Shown here: one piece after another, positions 35,999-48,318 of the stretch
Position numbering within the stretch: position 1 is the stretch's first letter
Layout: each line of letters starts with the position of its first letter
Assembly (NCBI GenBank): GCA_019918135.1
Contig: WBZZ01006782.1
Span: forward strand, 50,001-107,500
DNA: 57,500 nt
Source: Paulinella micropora
Taxonomy: Eukaryota > Cercozoa > Imbricatea > Euglyphida > Paulinellidae
Reading direction: 5' to 3'
The notes under the pieces: model-generated
What the model was told of the DNA's origin: nothing
Database searches by the model: none
What the model saw: only the letters and a program-made list of their open reading frames with translations
Position numbers and translations under genes: made by a program

Positions 35999-38430
35999 CT
36001 AAGGTAGACTGTTCGAGGACGTCCCAAATTTTGTGAGGATTGCGCCTTGTGCTAAGTCAAAAGGAATGTCCAGCACCCCTCGTGGTAGTGCTTGTATGGT
36101 CCACGCGGTATGATCTTTATCTGTGGGAGATATGGTATCATCCCATGTCTCAAGATTCTTGGCGTCTTTATATACTGGAAGGTATTGTCTTACTTTAGGA
36201 TCTTCCACTGGATCCAGACTCCTCCAGAAATGTAAGACTGGTTGTATTATTTGTGCCGCAGTCGAAATTCGATTCGATCGCGTATGGCGTTTGTGAGGTA
36301 CTGCCATGACTCTCATGAGATATAAATCTGAGAGCGTGTCATCGGCTACGTGTTGAGCCGCAGGCCTCACCAAGTAAAAAGCGTCTTTGGCCCATGAAAT
36401 AAAAAGCGTCTTTTGCCCATGAAATATGTCCAATCGCATCTCCTTCTTTCCAACTAGGGTGAACGAGAGTGTCATTGCCCGCGCGAGGGTCTTGATCTCC
36501 GTCATCGCTCCCCTCTTGATGGACTCCTTGCGAACGTGCCGTCCTTATCGCCTTTCTCGGTCGGTCGTAGATAAGGTCATTTTGCGCTCTCCTTATTTGC
36601 GCCTCCGTGAACTTTCCTTCCGGCACGTTCGACTCCACCCTTTTGCGGGTCTGAGTCCCCGCCGCGCTTTTGCGGTCGGTGGCCCGCTTGTTCTCCAGCT
36701 CAGCCTCCTCCTTCTCCGCTATTGGTGCCCTGTAGGCAACCCGTTCCGAGATATCCTCCTTACGGATTGGTGGGACCTCTTTAAAGTCAGCCTCCATCCG
36801 TTTGAGTGCTTGATCAACGGACTCATCTTCAAGTAGGAAGGGATCATACTTAATCAGCCTTCGTACATTGACTATTTGAACTTTCCCTCTGCCCCTGATT
36901 TTATAATTCAAAGGCCCCATCTGTTCCATGATCTGGTATGGTCCTTTCCAGTGGATGAACAGCTTCGAGCTGACTCCCTGAGGAACCTGAGGATGGTACA
37001 GTAGTACAATATCCCCGACCTGAAATCTGACTTGATCCAGGTGTGCCTGCCTGACACATTCAGCATCAGTCTTCCTGCGCTCCGCCTCCCTATGCGCCCG
37101 TACTATTTGCTCCGCCTCCATCTTCGCCCGAAGTCTCACCCCAAACAGCTAATCCTGATCTGCCCATGAATCTTTTGGGTGCAGCAGTGAGGCTGGATGG
37201 CGGGCTCACGCCCATATACCAATTGGTATGGCGAGACGGAACCTTTTGAACCACCTAATGCTGTAGAGGGTAGGCAATTCATAGCAAAGGCAAACGAGGA
37301 TGCTGCCTCCACCCATGCCTTTTGGTTCTCCTTCTTCATACAATACATCTTCAGCGCGGCCTTGAGGGGTCTATGCACCCGCTCTATCTTGCCGTTCGCT
37401 CTGGGGTTATAGGCGGTGACATATTGCCATTTCATGCCGTAATATGCAGATAGCTTGTCGATGACTTCATTATTAAAGTCAGAGCCTCAATCTGAGCATA
37501 TTTTTCTCGGCACCCCAATCTGTGAGATGATCCTGTCAATCAACGCCTTGGCTGTTGTTTCGCCCGTAACGTCTTTGACTGGGACCACCCATACATAGTT
37601 GGTGGCTCTGCCTATGGCCGTTAGAAGGTATCGGTAACCTTCCGTCGTGACCGGGAAAGGTCCTACATGATCGGTGTGTAAGAAGTCGAACATTCCTAAG
37701 TGTAAAGGAAAAGTCCCGATCAGGCCAAAAGTCGCCTTCAATGGTGTTTTGACCTGTTCATCAATATTCTCCTTCATCTTCTTCCACCAGAATCGTCTCG
37801 AAATGAACATATGCGTTCTTTGTCGGCCCGTGTGCGCCAGTAGTGGGCAGTTATGAGCAGCGACAAAAATGATGTGTCTGAGTTTCTCAGGAACCCAGAG
37901 AGTCCATTTGTCTGGTTGTGATGCATAGCGCCCGTGTTGGCCTTTGTACCACAAGAGACCGTCTCTCCACCCCATCTCCTTCTGTTGCTCCTTAATCTCC
38001 TTCGTCATTTTCAGCTCGTTCGGGTTCTTGTATAGCTGTATTAGCTCTTTGAACTCCGGATCGAGAGCCTGTTGCTGTCTCCATGCAGTGGGTGAGGCTA
38101 TGTGGATAGTCCCATCCTCTAGCTGCACTCCTATCCTCTCAGGGTTTTCGTCTAACTCCTCCTTGTTCTCCTGCGGGGGTTCCGCATATGCTTCTTTCTT
38201 AATCTCTTCTTGTTTTATCTCCGCCTTCATATTCTCATATGCTTCATAGGACCACTCAGCATCCTCGAGGACATGTGCTGTACAACATATCACATGATCC
38301 GGACCTTGCGGGCTATGACGTAGACCCGATCGGTTATATCGGACCCCTCTCGCCATCTGCATCGACTCGATATGATGCACTTCGTATGTGCAGTCTGGGG
38401 ATAGATCCTCCATTTCTGCTGATGACACGA
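35999..38430 (-). pseudogene. Gypsy 1 integrase and C-terminal region
   Basis: The segment 37487-38430 (minus) has a partly degraded zinc region (AAHNCPLLAHTG, no CxxC partner), then FLHTDHVGPF (first Asp) and KICSD before a TGA at 37487-37489, where CGA or AGA is expected. The frame resumes with GSDFNNEV and, in 37136-37435, NGKIERVHRPLK (catalytic Glu). The segment 36339-37139 continues with VGDIVLLYHPQVPQGVSSKL and IHWKGPYQIMEQMG, the usual gypsy integrase C-terminal fold, then a Lys/Glu-rich tail. The segment 35999-36505 is the last part in another frame. No chromodomain seen. Broken by stops and frame changes. Confidence 0.8.
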
Positions 38431-39879
38431 GAGCTGCCACTTCTGAGTGAAACTCTAGCCTGGAGAGGCTGTCAGCGACAGCATTTCTCTTGCCGGGTAG
38501 ATGGACCATTGTAAAATTGAAACATGACAAGAATGCCTGCCATCTCGCTAGACGGCCAGTCTGTTCATGATTCATCAGCCATAGTAAATTCTGGTGATCA
38601 GTCCTTACTATAAACTGAGGTCCACCCATAAATACTCTCTCAACCGTTTGAGGGCCCAGACCACCGCCAGTGCCTCTCTCTGTCTCGTACAATAGTTTCG
38701 CTCCGCCGAGCACAACTTTCTGCTTATAAACATGATCGGGCGCAACTTTTTGTCCTCATCTTCCTGTTGTAAGACTGCGCCGATCGCGAACTTTGATGCG
38801 TCTGTGTCGACTACGAATTGCTTCGAAAAGTCGGGCATCATCAGCACGAGTCCGCCATCCTTCGGATCTTTATAGATGAGATCTTTGAGCGTGTTGTACG
38901 CTTCTAAGGCTTCATCATCCCACTTCTCAAAATCACCGAAGTCGATCATTCTCTCCAACTTAGCCCGAGTTGCACCCCAATTGGGTATGAACTGGCTGTA
39001 ATATTGCGCCATCGCAAGAAATGAGTGCAGCTCTGTGCGATTCTTCGGCCTCTGCCGGCTCATGATCTCCTCCCTCTTCTCTTTGGATATCGAGACTCTA
39101 TTGTAAGAGATTTCGTACCCCAAATATGTCACGCTTGTCTTTGCGAGTTGACATTTCTTCAAATTACATTTCAGGCCAAATAGTTTGATACGCCTGAAAA
39201 TGTCTGTTAGATGGTCGATGTGCTCTTCCATCGTATTGGAGTACACGATAATGTCATCGATGTAACAAAATGCGTACTCTCCCGCCTTCTGCCCTCTTCT
39301 CCTCATGAAACCTCCCTCTGTCTGGTCATTATATTTGCTACTCAGCATGCTTTGCATCGCTTTCTGAAAGAGTCCCGGGGCCTGTTTGAGTCCCATCGGA
39401 AGTAGTTTCCTCTGATATATCTCCATTCCTACTACAAATGCAGTCAGCTATCTGGACTTTTCATCCAGTGGAATTTGCTAGAAGCCATTCTTCAGATCAA
39501 TGACTGAGTATAGCTTGGCGTTCCGCAATACTCGCCTTCCTTCTTCAAGAGTAGGTAATGGATTTCGTTCCTCCTCTAAAATTTTATTGACGCGGGCATA
39601 GTTAAGCGTTAAGCGCCATTCTGCTCCCGGTTTAGGCACCAGTCTCGGTTGGGAAACTATTGGAGATGTCGATCTCTCAATTAAATCCTCATCGAGTAAC
39701 TGCCGTGCTTGTTCTTCTGCGATCTCTGCTTCATGTATACCCAGATTTGCCCGTCGTGGCGCCGGGGAAGGCTCAGCACCTGGTATTTTACAAATAACCG
39801 CGGTGAAGTCTTCCGGCTTGACACCTCCCGCTTGAGGGGGGTCAAAAATCATTTTGTTCGCCTTCAATCTCTTTTTCAA
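38430..39879 (-). pseudogene. Gypsy 1 reverse transcriptase and RNase H
   Basis: The segment 39478-39879 carries the thumb-side start (VPKPGAEWRLTLNYARVNK, YSVIDLKNGF). The frame continues through in-frame stops between 39427 and 39477 into 38608-39426, with LLPMGLKQAPGLFQKAM and the polymerase active site FCYIDDIIVYS. It ends in RNase H (VVDTDASKFAIGAVLQQ, RQREALAVVWALKRLREYLW). The RNase H end (TDHQNLLWLMNHEQTGRLARW) lies in another frame at about 38490-38640. Premature stops make it inactive. Confidence 0.85.
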
Positions 39880-41627
39880 AACCCTTTCTCCTTCTCCGTA
39901 CCTGCTCCTCCTGCCAATTTCTCGTCTATCGCCGCCTTAAACTCCTCCTCTGACATTCTCTTGTGATGCTTGAGGGGTGCTCTGTCCTCCTCAGCTAATC
40001 CTAATCCTAATCCTAATCCTAATCCTAATCCTAATCCTAATCCTAATCCTAATCCTAATCCTAATCCTAATCCTAACTCTTCTTCTGATATATCGTCCAT
40101 TCCCGTTTTTTCATATGTGGCAGTGTCTGGTTCGTCGTCCTCCGCCAGACCTACCAACATATTTATTAATCTCGCATATTGCAACGGAGCTTTTCGGGTG
40201 TTGAAACCATCGAAGCATGTGAATGCTTGAGGAATCAATTTCAACTTGTCCTGGTATCTGAGCTTCCGCTTGTATGCACTGCTCTGCTCACGAGTCCCGA
40301 GACGACAAGCCACCACTAAGTGTTGCTTCCGTGAGGGCACCGGTATCGGATGATCAATAAGCCGGTCCCGTATCTCCTGCGCCCATATCGCCTTCTCATT
40401 GTACGGGAGTATGACCGTATATGGTTTATTATTTTCAAAAAGAGTGCGCAGGCACTTTTTCACTTCTGTCAGTGAGCGCGGCCACGTAGGCTCGTCACCC
40501 CAGAATTCGGTAATAAAGCTTTTAATATCTTCTGCCGGGATATCAGGGAGTCGTCCCCTTCTCCTCGGTATAAACTCCTGTCTGTCCTTCTCTTCCACCT
40601 GTACGTGAAAGCAATACCAGTTGGTAATATATACATCGGCCCCTGCTCCTTCTTCAAATCTCGCCAACGATGGGCACCTTTTCCCCATGCATTTAATCTC
40701 CTCTTTCCTCTTTTCAATGAGATCGTCTATCGACTTTTTATCCCATTGTGTAGAGATTGTAGCCGTATAGACCTCCGCCTCTCTTGTCTGACAGGTTTGA
40801 ATGATCTTTAGACACCGCGTCCGTTGGCATATATGCCTCATATGCGTGTGTAATGGCCACCTGTTTCCCTTCCGATGCTACCCCTAGGTGTAGGGCCTCG
40901 TATGAGTCAATAGCATGGAGAGAGTCGACAGTATATTCTTCTCCTGGCTCTACGCCGTATATGACTCTTTTGGCGGCGCAATCAATCACTACGTTCATTG
41001 TCGCCAGTTGGTCGTACGACAAAAGAACAGATCCGTGGTATTCGGGGACAACGTACAAGTCCACTCGATATACTCGTCCGGATTTCAATTTAAAATTTAG
41101 AGTGATGATGCCCGTTATATCCGTCCGACTACTAACTCCTTTCTGCCCGATGATTTTATCATATTAGTTTCTAACCACGCATGGTGTTTCGTAGTAAATT
41201 TTCGGCCGACAATATTAATATTCGCCATAGTATCATTACCAACGTTTACAAAGGTATTTAATGTTTCACAAAAAAGGTTTGTATAGCATAAAGCGTCTGG
41301 CCGGTGACTTTTTAAGGCCAATACAAGGAGCTTGTGTTCTAAAATCTGTATCCTTTTCTCGAGGTTCGCCTCCTCCTCCCTTTCCGCCGTTTTTGTAATG
41401 TCTTTTTGGGTATTGTTCACAGGCGAAGGATGATTGTCCTTGCTTTCTCTGTTTGAGACCGTGAGGAGAGGTTGATGTCCTCCATCCTCCTTGTCTATTG
41501 TCTGTCTCGGCAAGTTGATAAGATTGATTGCCGGTTCTATTCTTACTTTCTTCGGCTGTGGCTGCGACAGGGCCGCCTGCTTTCTCTTTGCCAGCGCTTT
41601 ACTCGCCTGCCTATTAGCAGCATGCAC
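39880..41627 (-). pseudogene. Gypsy 1 protease region and linker
   Basis: The segment 41115-41627 contains VNVGNDTMANINIVGRKF, a retroviral-type aspartic protease motif with Met where Gly is usual (DTMA). The segment 40738-41088 holds the rest of the domain (YHGSVLLSYDQLATMNVVIDC). The segment 39876-40841 is a linker of the kind seen in element 2 before the RT (PYTVILPYNEKAIWAQEI, DRLIDHPIPVPSRKQHLVV), followed by a Leu-Gly run encoded by a hexanucleotide repeat. At least two frame changes. Confidence 0.65.
39995..40076. repeat. (TAATCC)n hexanucleotide repeat inside gypsy 1
   Basis: About 13 perfect TAATCC units (CTAATC on one phase; GGATTA on the other strand). They encode a Leu-Gly run in the pol linker. 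Confidence 0.95.
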
Positions 41628-41782
41628 TGTTGTTGTCGCGATGGGTGTACTGGTATTGTACTACCTTTGAGTTGGTCTGTGGCCTGCTGTGGGCTCTTAG
41701 ACTCACTGGTACCCTTGGTTGGGACCTGCACAACGGTGTATCGTGCAATGTTTGTTGTTCTGTTTTCTCCCTCCTTCTCTAG

Positions 41783-44397
41783 TCATTGGACTACCTCAAA
41801 TCTGTTACCTGAGTCGGCATCAGTGTCGGTAGTGGTTGCGCCTGATGTCGCATAGGCCTGTGGTGCTGAGGAACTCGAGCTTGAGCTCGAGCCGTCTGCC
41901 CAGCCCCCATCTCTGTGGTACGGGCGCTCTGCGCTGCCGTATCCACCTCGGCCAACCCATCTTCCTCCTCTACCTTGAAATACACCTCTTCCTCCTCCTC
42001 TTCTCACACATCCTCTCTTCCCCCCGCGAGTGTATGTGCCTCGTGCGAAAGGGGCTCCTCCTCCTCGATTGATTCCTCTCCCTCCTCCTCTTCCTCGTGT
42101 TCCACCTCTTCCTCTACTTGCGGCTTCTATGGCTGCCGTCTTCTGATCATCTCGAGCGAAAAGAGAATTGATCGCGTCAGCTAGTTCGTGGTCATGGTCC
42201 GCGACATCCTGTAATTTCCACCCCTGATCCTTGCGCAGTCGGCGCAGAACGGCGACGGTGTTGGTTTCGTCCGACCGTACGTTCTTGAGGAGTGTGTTTC
42301 GGATGCGGGTGTCCTCGACATCGTGGTTGTACGGGCATTTCTTATTTGTGTGTTTGAAGCATTGTGCCCGTGCCCACCAACGAATACAAGGTGTGTTAGC
42401 TTCACGACTGTTCTCTCTTGGTCGCTTTCCTAGAGATCGTTGCGTATGTGCGGCTTGCGGTTGAGCAGAAGCCGATGCAGAACCGATCAAGGATGCTGTC
42501 TGGCTGTCGAGCCTCTGACAAGCGGCCATTACTTCGGTCCACCACATTTTTGGGCTCACGGCCTTAGTCGTGGCCTCAAAGACGCTCATCTCCAAAAAGT
42601 TCAAGTGCTTTACCTTGTCGAAGGTTTCGCAGTCTTGCATGAGCAGTGTGAGCTTATTTTTGTTGTAGACGTGCAAAGCACTGAGGAAATATAGGAGTAT
42701 GGCTTTGTGGTTATAAAAGAGAGTACTGGGTGTCCACATTTGTTAAGACAGATGCAAGCTGAGTGACAGACTGCAACTGCTCCGATACTAAGTCGAAAAT
42801 TTCAAACCCAATCAATGTGCCCGTGCACAAGTGTTGGTATCCACTTGCCTTAAAGTATCGAATGAGGGCAGCAATGGCCAGAGTACAACTCATCTCTGCA
42901 TGTCCACCTTTCCTTGCTAGCTCCTCCTCTCCTCTGTACTTCTCGTAAGTTATACGATCAAAACCAGCTCCAAGGAGGGATCGATCACAGAGATGTTCTA
43001 GGACTTCATACTCCTGCTCCACCTCACACTGGCTTTGCTGGAAGCATCTGTCCATCTCATTGAGCTTAGTCATGAGGGTCTTCTCTGTGTCAGCCTCATT
43101 GGCAGTGATAGCATAGAGCTTAAGGCCCCCTCCCCCAATTTTGATTTTAGCTAGGGCTGCCTGCAGCGCCTGCTTTTTCTTCTGGGAGTCAGTCAAGTTA
43201 ATTACTGTTCCTCCCCCTTGGGGTCCTCCTCCTGTGGGTCCTCCTCCTGCTTTCTTGGGAGCTGGGTTAGATGTGGTAGGTGGAGCCGTTGGCTGTGGAG
43301 CCACCCGTGCTACTGCCATTGCCACAGCTATCTTCTCCTTCTGCTTTCTCGTTTTTCTGTCTCGTCTCTTCTTCTTTCACCTGTCGTGCTAGATGAGTCA
43401 CGAACTGTGCAAGCCCTGTGGCACTAGAGAGGAAGTGTGCCTTTTCTCTCATGGAAGACTTATCAGCTCTGTTATTATTTGGGATTGTTGTGAAAGGGCC
43501 TTTAATGAGAGTGTGATTCTTCGTGTGGGCCCATTGCGTCCATGTTGGTTTTTGCTCCTTCCCCTCAAAGAGGCCCTTATGGAGTTGTGTGAGGCGTTCA
43601 AACACCTGACAAGACTGGTCAACCTCCTCGTAAACAGGATGTTGCCTTGTGTTGTCTTTCAGGGCTTTGTACATTTCGTTGTAAGCCCGAGTGAAGGCAG
43701 TTACAAAGCCTCAAGGGCAAACTCAATGCCACTTTGGTTTCTACCTTCGAACTTTCTTTCTAGATTCTTGATATCAGTGGGGACATCACAAACAGACAGC
43801 CATGCTGCAGTTGTGCGTTTATTTTTCCACTGTATTCATGAAATTCCGCAACGAGCACAGCAGCGTAGAGTGTTGCAGATATGTCGTATATGTCGCACAG
43901 TGTAAGAGTGTCGCCATACTTGATATCCTGGAATGGCACTCTTTCGTGCTCAAACCTCACTTTGTTGAAGAGAGGCTTCGCAAGGCCGGGAATTTCGATC
44001 AGGAGGTTGCTTTGACCTTGTCCTGGTCTATTCCTTTTCTCGTAAGGAATGTAGATGTGTGTTTTATAATAGGTTGGGTAGTTAAGGAAGAAGGACTCTT
44101 CATCATCATATGTAGCCAACTGTTCCCATGTATTTGGGATATTCTGGCCAACATCCTCCATCTCTCTCTCTGCCCCTGTCAGTGGAGAGCCTCCAGTCTG
44201 ACCTGCACTCGCTTCTTGTGCATTACCCCCCCCCCCCCCCCTGTCGACTCTACATCGGCTGTATACGTATACTCCTCTCTCTCCTCTCTGTCTCTATCCC
44301 CCCTCTCTTCTGAGTACTGAGTCTCCTGCTCCTCTCCTCCCTCACTAGGACCATAATCAGTTGGTGTCACACCAGCCTGCTCATTCTCGTCTTCCAT
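41783..44397 (-). pseudogene. Gypsy 1 gag with CCCH finger and RGG tail
   Basis: Several minus-strand frames in sequence: an acidic start (44179-44397), a segment at 43760-44161, one at 43267-43674, 42711-43325 (AEMSCTLAIAALIRYFKASGY) and 41783-42739. The last has C-x8-C-x7-C-x3-H (CIRWWARAQCFKHTNKKCPYNH), a CCCH-type finger instead of the usual CCHC knuckle. It then has an Arg-Gly-Gly-rich tail (RGRGGTRGRGGGRG and similar) and a Ser run. Each junction looks like one shifted base. The protein packages element RNA (known for Gag). The RGG tail suggests RNA binding. Confidence 0.65.
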
Positions 44398-44421
44398 CTT
44401 ATGTTATGAGAGTCACGTCTG

Positions 44422-44455
<34 letters not shown>

Positions 44456-45040
44456 CCCTCTGTTATTCTTATCACTCTATGCAACCTTCTTCTCCTTCTT
44501 CCTTTTCTCTGTTGAAATAGTTATGGGGCGTCAGGCCCTACACAGAGATAACGATAGTTTGATCAAAAGTGCTGTTTTGTAGAAGTCAGTCTGTCGTCGG
44601 ACAGTGCTTCGATATTTGTCTTGCTCTTGTGTGAGAGATGTGTAATCTCCTCTGGTTTCTGCAAAGAAAATGCAAGGAAAATGGTTCAGAACAGAGAGTG
44701 GGAGTGCTTTGCTCGTTTCTCCTCTGTCTGTGTGTTTGTTTGATGTTTGTTTCGCACTTGTCCTACTTGGCTTTATGCAAGCAGCAAGAGGGAGTGGAGT
44801 AGGTGTGGTCTGGTGTCTTGTAGAAGAGCATACAGAAGCCAAATGTGCACAAGGGCTAAAGGTTATGCCAGCTTGTGACAAATTGATTGCTTGTTTGTAA
44901 GTTTTTTGTTTGAGGATGAGTAGGAGTGTTTGTTTTCGTCTGATGTCTGTGCGACAGATCAGCGAAAAATAAATTTGTGCTTATCTGATGTCTGTACGAC
45001 AGATCAGAAAAGAAATCAGCCTTTAGCTATGGACTCCAAA
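44398..45040 (-). other. 5' untranslated leader of gypsy element 1
   Basis: It contains a poly-T run (44423-44455) and two copies of CTGATGTCTGTRCGACAGATCAG-type quasi-palindromes (about 44939-44961 and 44984-45006). Near the LTR, the minus strand reads TTTGGAGTCCATAGC, a possible primer-binding site beginning TGGAG about 3 bases inside the LTR. No gene. Confidence 0.5.
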
Positions 45041-45258
45041 TGTACTATCCCCAACGATAGCTCAATGGAAGAGTAAGTCGGTAATATAACCAAACACAGT
45101 CCTCAAAAAGAGAATGATGTCTCGTTCAATGATATTAGCTCAGTGAAAGACAAAAAGCCGCCAAAAGACCAGGATCAAATTGGCATTTCAGACGTGTCCG
45201 GCCAGACGAAATCTATAAATAAGTTTTTTACAGGATAATTCGGGGGGTGATGTCCACA
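45041..45258 (-). repeat. LTR of gypsy element 1 (5' LTR)
   Basis: 218 bp, a direct repeat of 34905-35121. On the minus strand it starts TGTGGACATCACC and ends GATAGTACA, with TG...CA ends. Confidence 0.9.
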
Positions 45259-45475
45259 ATCCTAACTAATATACTTGAACATTAAAACCGGAAGTATCAT
45301 TCAAAACCGGAAATGTAATAATAAGAATTCTTCTTAATATACATTTACAATAATAACAAGGAATCACTTCCGCGAGTGAGTTCCCGTAAAAACTAATAGC
45401 GAAATAACGATCATATTGTAGTATACTGTGGGTGCCCCGTTACACCACCCCTTCCATAGTGTCTATGTGCCTGGC

Positions 45476-45511
45476 GTTGCCATGTGGCAACATTTGTTGC
45501 CATGTGGCAAC
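45476..45511. repeat. Paired TTGCCATGTGGCAA palindromes, left side of the piggyBac gene
   Basis: Two near-palindromic 14-mers in tandem (TTGCCATGTGGCAA). A variant, TTGCCACGTGGCAA, is at 48161-48174 beyond the 3' end of the gene. Matching sites on both sides suggest subterminal transposase-binding sites. Confidence 0.6.
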
Positions 45512-45734
45512 AATTTTTCAGTACTAATTTTTAAAAAATTCTCACGACTAAACCGTGGCTGTTTTCATGAATAAAACGCTAGAAAACTGTTGGAAAAGTC
45601 CCTAACAAGCGCGTCGTAAAATTTCTCGACAAAACTTTTAGTTGAAGTTATTTTTTTTTTCTATTGAAGGGTGACCCCTCCCAGTGCACTTTTTCCACGT
45701 AAATTCACCACATAACGATTTTTTTTTGGAAAAG

Positions 45735-48130
45735 ATGGAGGTGGGAGACACCCTTTCAGTCCCTGTTGTGCGCTTGGGGAGGGCTTGGGCAAAAAAGAAA
45801 TTTGGCGATCCCACCTTTAAGGACATTGTGGCTTTGGGGGTGTTGACAGAAAAAAGAAACAAAAAACCAAAAAGCTTTAACCACGCTGCGTTTTGATGGC
45901 AAGGATTATTACTTCTTCACGAAGCATTTGAAGCCAGAGCCTGGGCAGGCAGGGTCGAGTTTGAAGTTCATGAATGCAGAGGAGAAAGAGGTGGAGATGG
46001 AGGTTTCGGAGGATGAAGAAGAAGAACAGGAGGAACAGGAGGAGGAACAAAACCAGCAACAGAATCTGGATGAGGCGGGTGAGGAAAAAGAGGAGGAGGA
46101 GGAGGGAGGTGAGGATGAGGCTGTTCCCTTTCTTAACCCCAGCCCCTATACAGCCCAGCAAGTGGAGGAGGAGAAACAAAATGTGTTGGGGAAGGGCTTT
46201 GACTGGAAAGTGGGTCCCCAGGCAGTGGACTGGGGAGCAGATCGTCCTCGCCACAAGGCAAAGTCTACGATGGAAGAGAAGTTTGACATCTCCCCCCTCG
46301 CGTCCCCCTCCTCTTTCTTTGCCATTTCGTTTTGTTTTTCTTATTCCAGTTTGCATCCATACCCCATACACTGTTTTTACATGTGTCTGGTTTTTTTTTT
46401 GAATATTGTTATGTCGTTGCAGAGAAATAATGTAATGAAAATTAATTTCAACTCCCTTTGTTTTGTTTGTTTTTTTTTGTCATCATGGTGTCCGCTTTCG
46501 TGCAAAATTTTGCGTGATTGCCAAAATTTTTTTATTTTATTTTTTTGTTTTTCCGGTTTGTAGACACTTTCTTCATTTTTTCCCCATGTCGGCTTTAACA
46601 TCCATCCTTCAGCTCACCAACCAGGAGCTTGCAAAACAACAAAATAATGGTTTAGCAAAAGCATTGTCTACTGAGGAGTTCTGGCTTTTTTTGGGGCTGC
46701 TGGTACGCATTTCCATTGCAGACAGGGGTCGAAGAAGGTCGCACTGGGCCCCCAAGGAGGGTGAGGGGACGGATGGCTTGCCAGGAGATGGTTTTGGTGA
46801 GTATATGGCGCTGAATCGCTTCGACACCATTTTGAAATGTCTACGTACTGGCCCCCCTGCAACTGATGATGATCCTTTTTTGTCAATTCGAGCATTCGCT
46901 GAAGCTGTTGACGCCAAGGCAAGGGCTGCAATCGTTCCTGGGGGGGTAATTACTATCGATGAGAGCATGGGTCAATATACAGGGGAAGGTATGCCTGGCC
47001 AAATGTGTGTCCCCCGTAAGCCAATCCCTGTTGGAAGGGAATATCATACAGCGTGCGATGTCGAAACGGGGGTCTGTATCGCCATGGAAATAGTGGAGGG
47101 TAAGGACAGAGATAAACACAAGGAGTTCGCCAAAGAGTTTGGAGTCACGACGGCCACTACCCTTCGTTTATCCAAGCCGTGGTGGGGAACAGGTCGCATT
47201 TTCATCGGCGATTCTTGGTTCGCTTCTTGCAAAACAGCAGTCGAGATGAAGAAAAGGGGGGTCGATTTTGTTGGAATGGTGAAGACTGCTCATGTGGGCT
47301 TTCCTGTGCGGCTTCTACACAGTAGAAGGGGGGGGGGGGGGAAGGGCGATTTAGCTTCTGCAACAAGCGAAAAGGAGGGGGTGAAGCTATTGGCAGTCAA
47401 CCAAAACGACCACAACCAGCAGCAAATTATTGCTACCTGCTCCACTACCTTGCCTGGAAAGCCTCGTAATGCTCGTTTTAGTCAGTCTGTGCCCCGTGTC
47501 CCCAGGTGCGAGGCTGTGGCCCTTTGTTATTCTGCTTTTAATGCGGTTGATATGTTTAATTCCGCACGCCACGGGTCAAACTCTCTCAATTTGTCTTTTA
47601 TTTTGAATGACTGGAAGAAGGTCGATTTTATGATTTTGATGGACTTCATTATCACCAACGCTTACAAACATTATTGTTTTTTTAGCCAGTCGTCCTTGGC
47701 CAACCTCAACATGACGAAGGGCGACAACAGGCTGGGGTATTTCAAATCTGTGCTTGCTGCAGCCCTCCTCAGGCAAGGTGCACCCCCTGATTCCCAACCC
47801 CCCAACGCCCTCGCTTCTGACCCCCATGCCCCTGCCCAACCTATCATCCCAAAATGCATGGAACTTCGTAGGTACCCCCTAGTAATCATGTCGGACAAAG
47901 CAAAAAAGAAACAGGAGGCAGGTAGAGCATATAACGATAGCGTAGAGAGGCCCAAAAGGCGTAGGTGTCGTGTTTGTTTGTATGCCTCTTCTGTCAGCAA
48001 GTCGTCTTACACGAGCTATTACTGTGGCACCTGTGGCCCCGACATGCCCCTGTGTAGCGGTGAAGGCAGAACGTGTCATGCCTGGCATAAACAAAACGGC
48101 AAACCAGCAAAAAAAAAGCAGCGGACTTGA
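45735..48130 (+). CDS. PiggyBac-type transposase with intron(s)
   Basis: A cut-and-paste transposase of the DDE_Tnp_1_7 family. Exon 1 starts at ATG 45735 (MEVGDTLSVPVVRLGRAW) with one frame change near 45880 (splice or lost base). It carries an acidic Glu-rich stretch and RPRHKAKSTMEEKFDISPL, the usual pre-catalytic segment. One or more introns lie between about 46305 and 46563 (T-rich acceptors near 46367 and 46563). The last exon (to TGA 48128-48130) has the three catalytic Asp residues: ITIDESM (46958-46960), FIGDSWF (47210-47212) and NAVDMFN (47549-47551). It ends with a Cys-rich domain (CRVCL, CGTCGPDMPLC, CHAWH), which in piggyBac binds the terminal repeats. Terminal repeats and TTAA sites were not identified. 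Confidence 0.85.
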
Positions 48131-48160
48131 TTTTCGATGCCTTGAAGTAGCTTACTTGTT

Positions 48161-48174
48161 TGTTGCCACGTGGC
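48161..48174. repeat. TTGCCACGTGGCAA palindrome, right side of the piggyBac gene
   Basis: A perfect palindrome, the counterpart of the pair at 45476-45511. It lies 31 bp beyond the transposase stop. Confidence 0.6.
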
Positions 48175-48318
48175 AACCAGTGCTTTTCAGATGTCGGCCG
48201 GCCCGTACATTACATAGTGGCATCAAGTGTTGTCCGGCTTGTCGTTCCTTGACTCTTATGCTTGGTCTGCCCCTCTACAGTTGAGGTACGACTAAGTGTC
48301 AGAGTAGCTGTTCCGGTT

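Larger units (their letters stand above)
34905..45258 (-). mobile_element. Ty3/gypsy LTR retrotransposon 1, minus strand, decayed
   Basis: Direct LTRs (34905-35121 and 45041-45258), a polypurine tract beside the 3' LTR, and a 4-bp flanking duplication (ATCC at 34901-34904 and 45259-45262) define the element. The order gag, protease, reverse transcriptase, RNase H, integrase on the minus strand is that of Ty3/gypsy (Metaviridae). Many frameshifts and stops show that it is not autonomous. Its proteins are related to those of element 2 at the right end of the window. Confidence 0.88.

Noticed and set aside
39970..40230. An Asn-Pro repeat protein on the plus strand
   Set aside because: It is the mirror translation of the TAATCC repeat in the gypsy linker.
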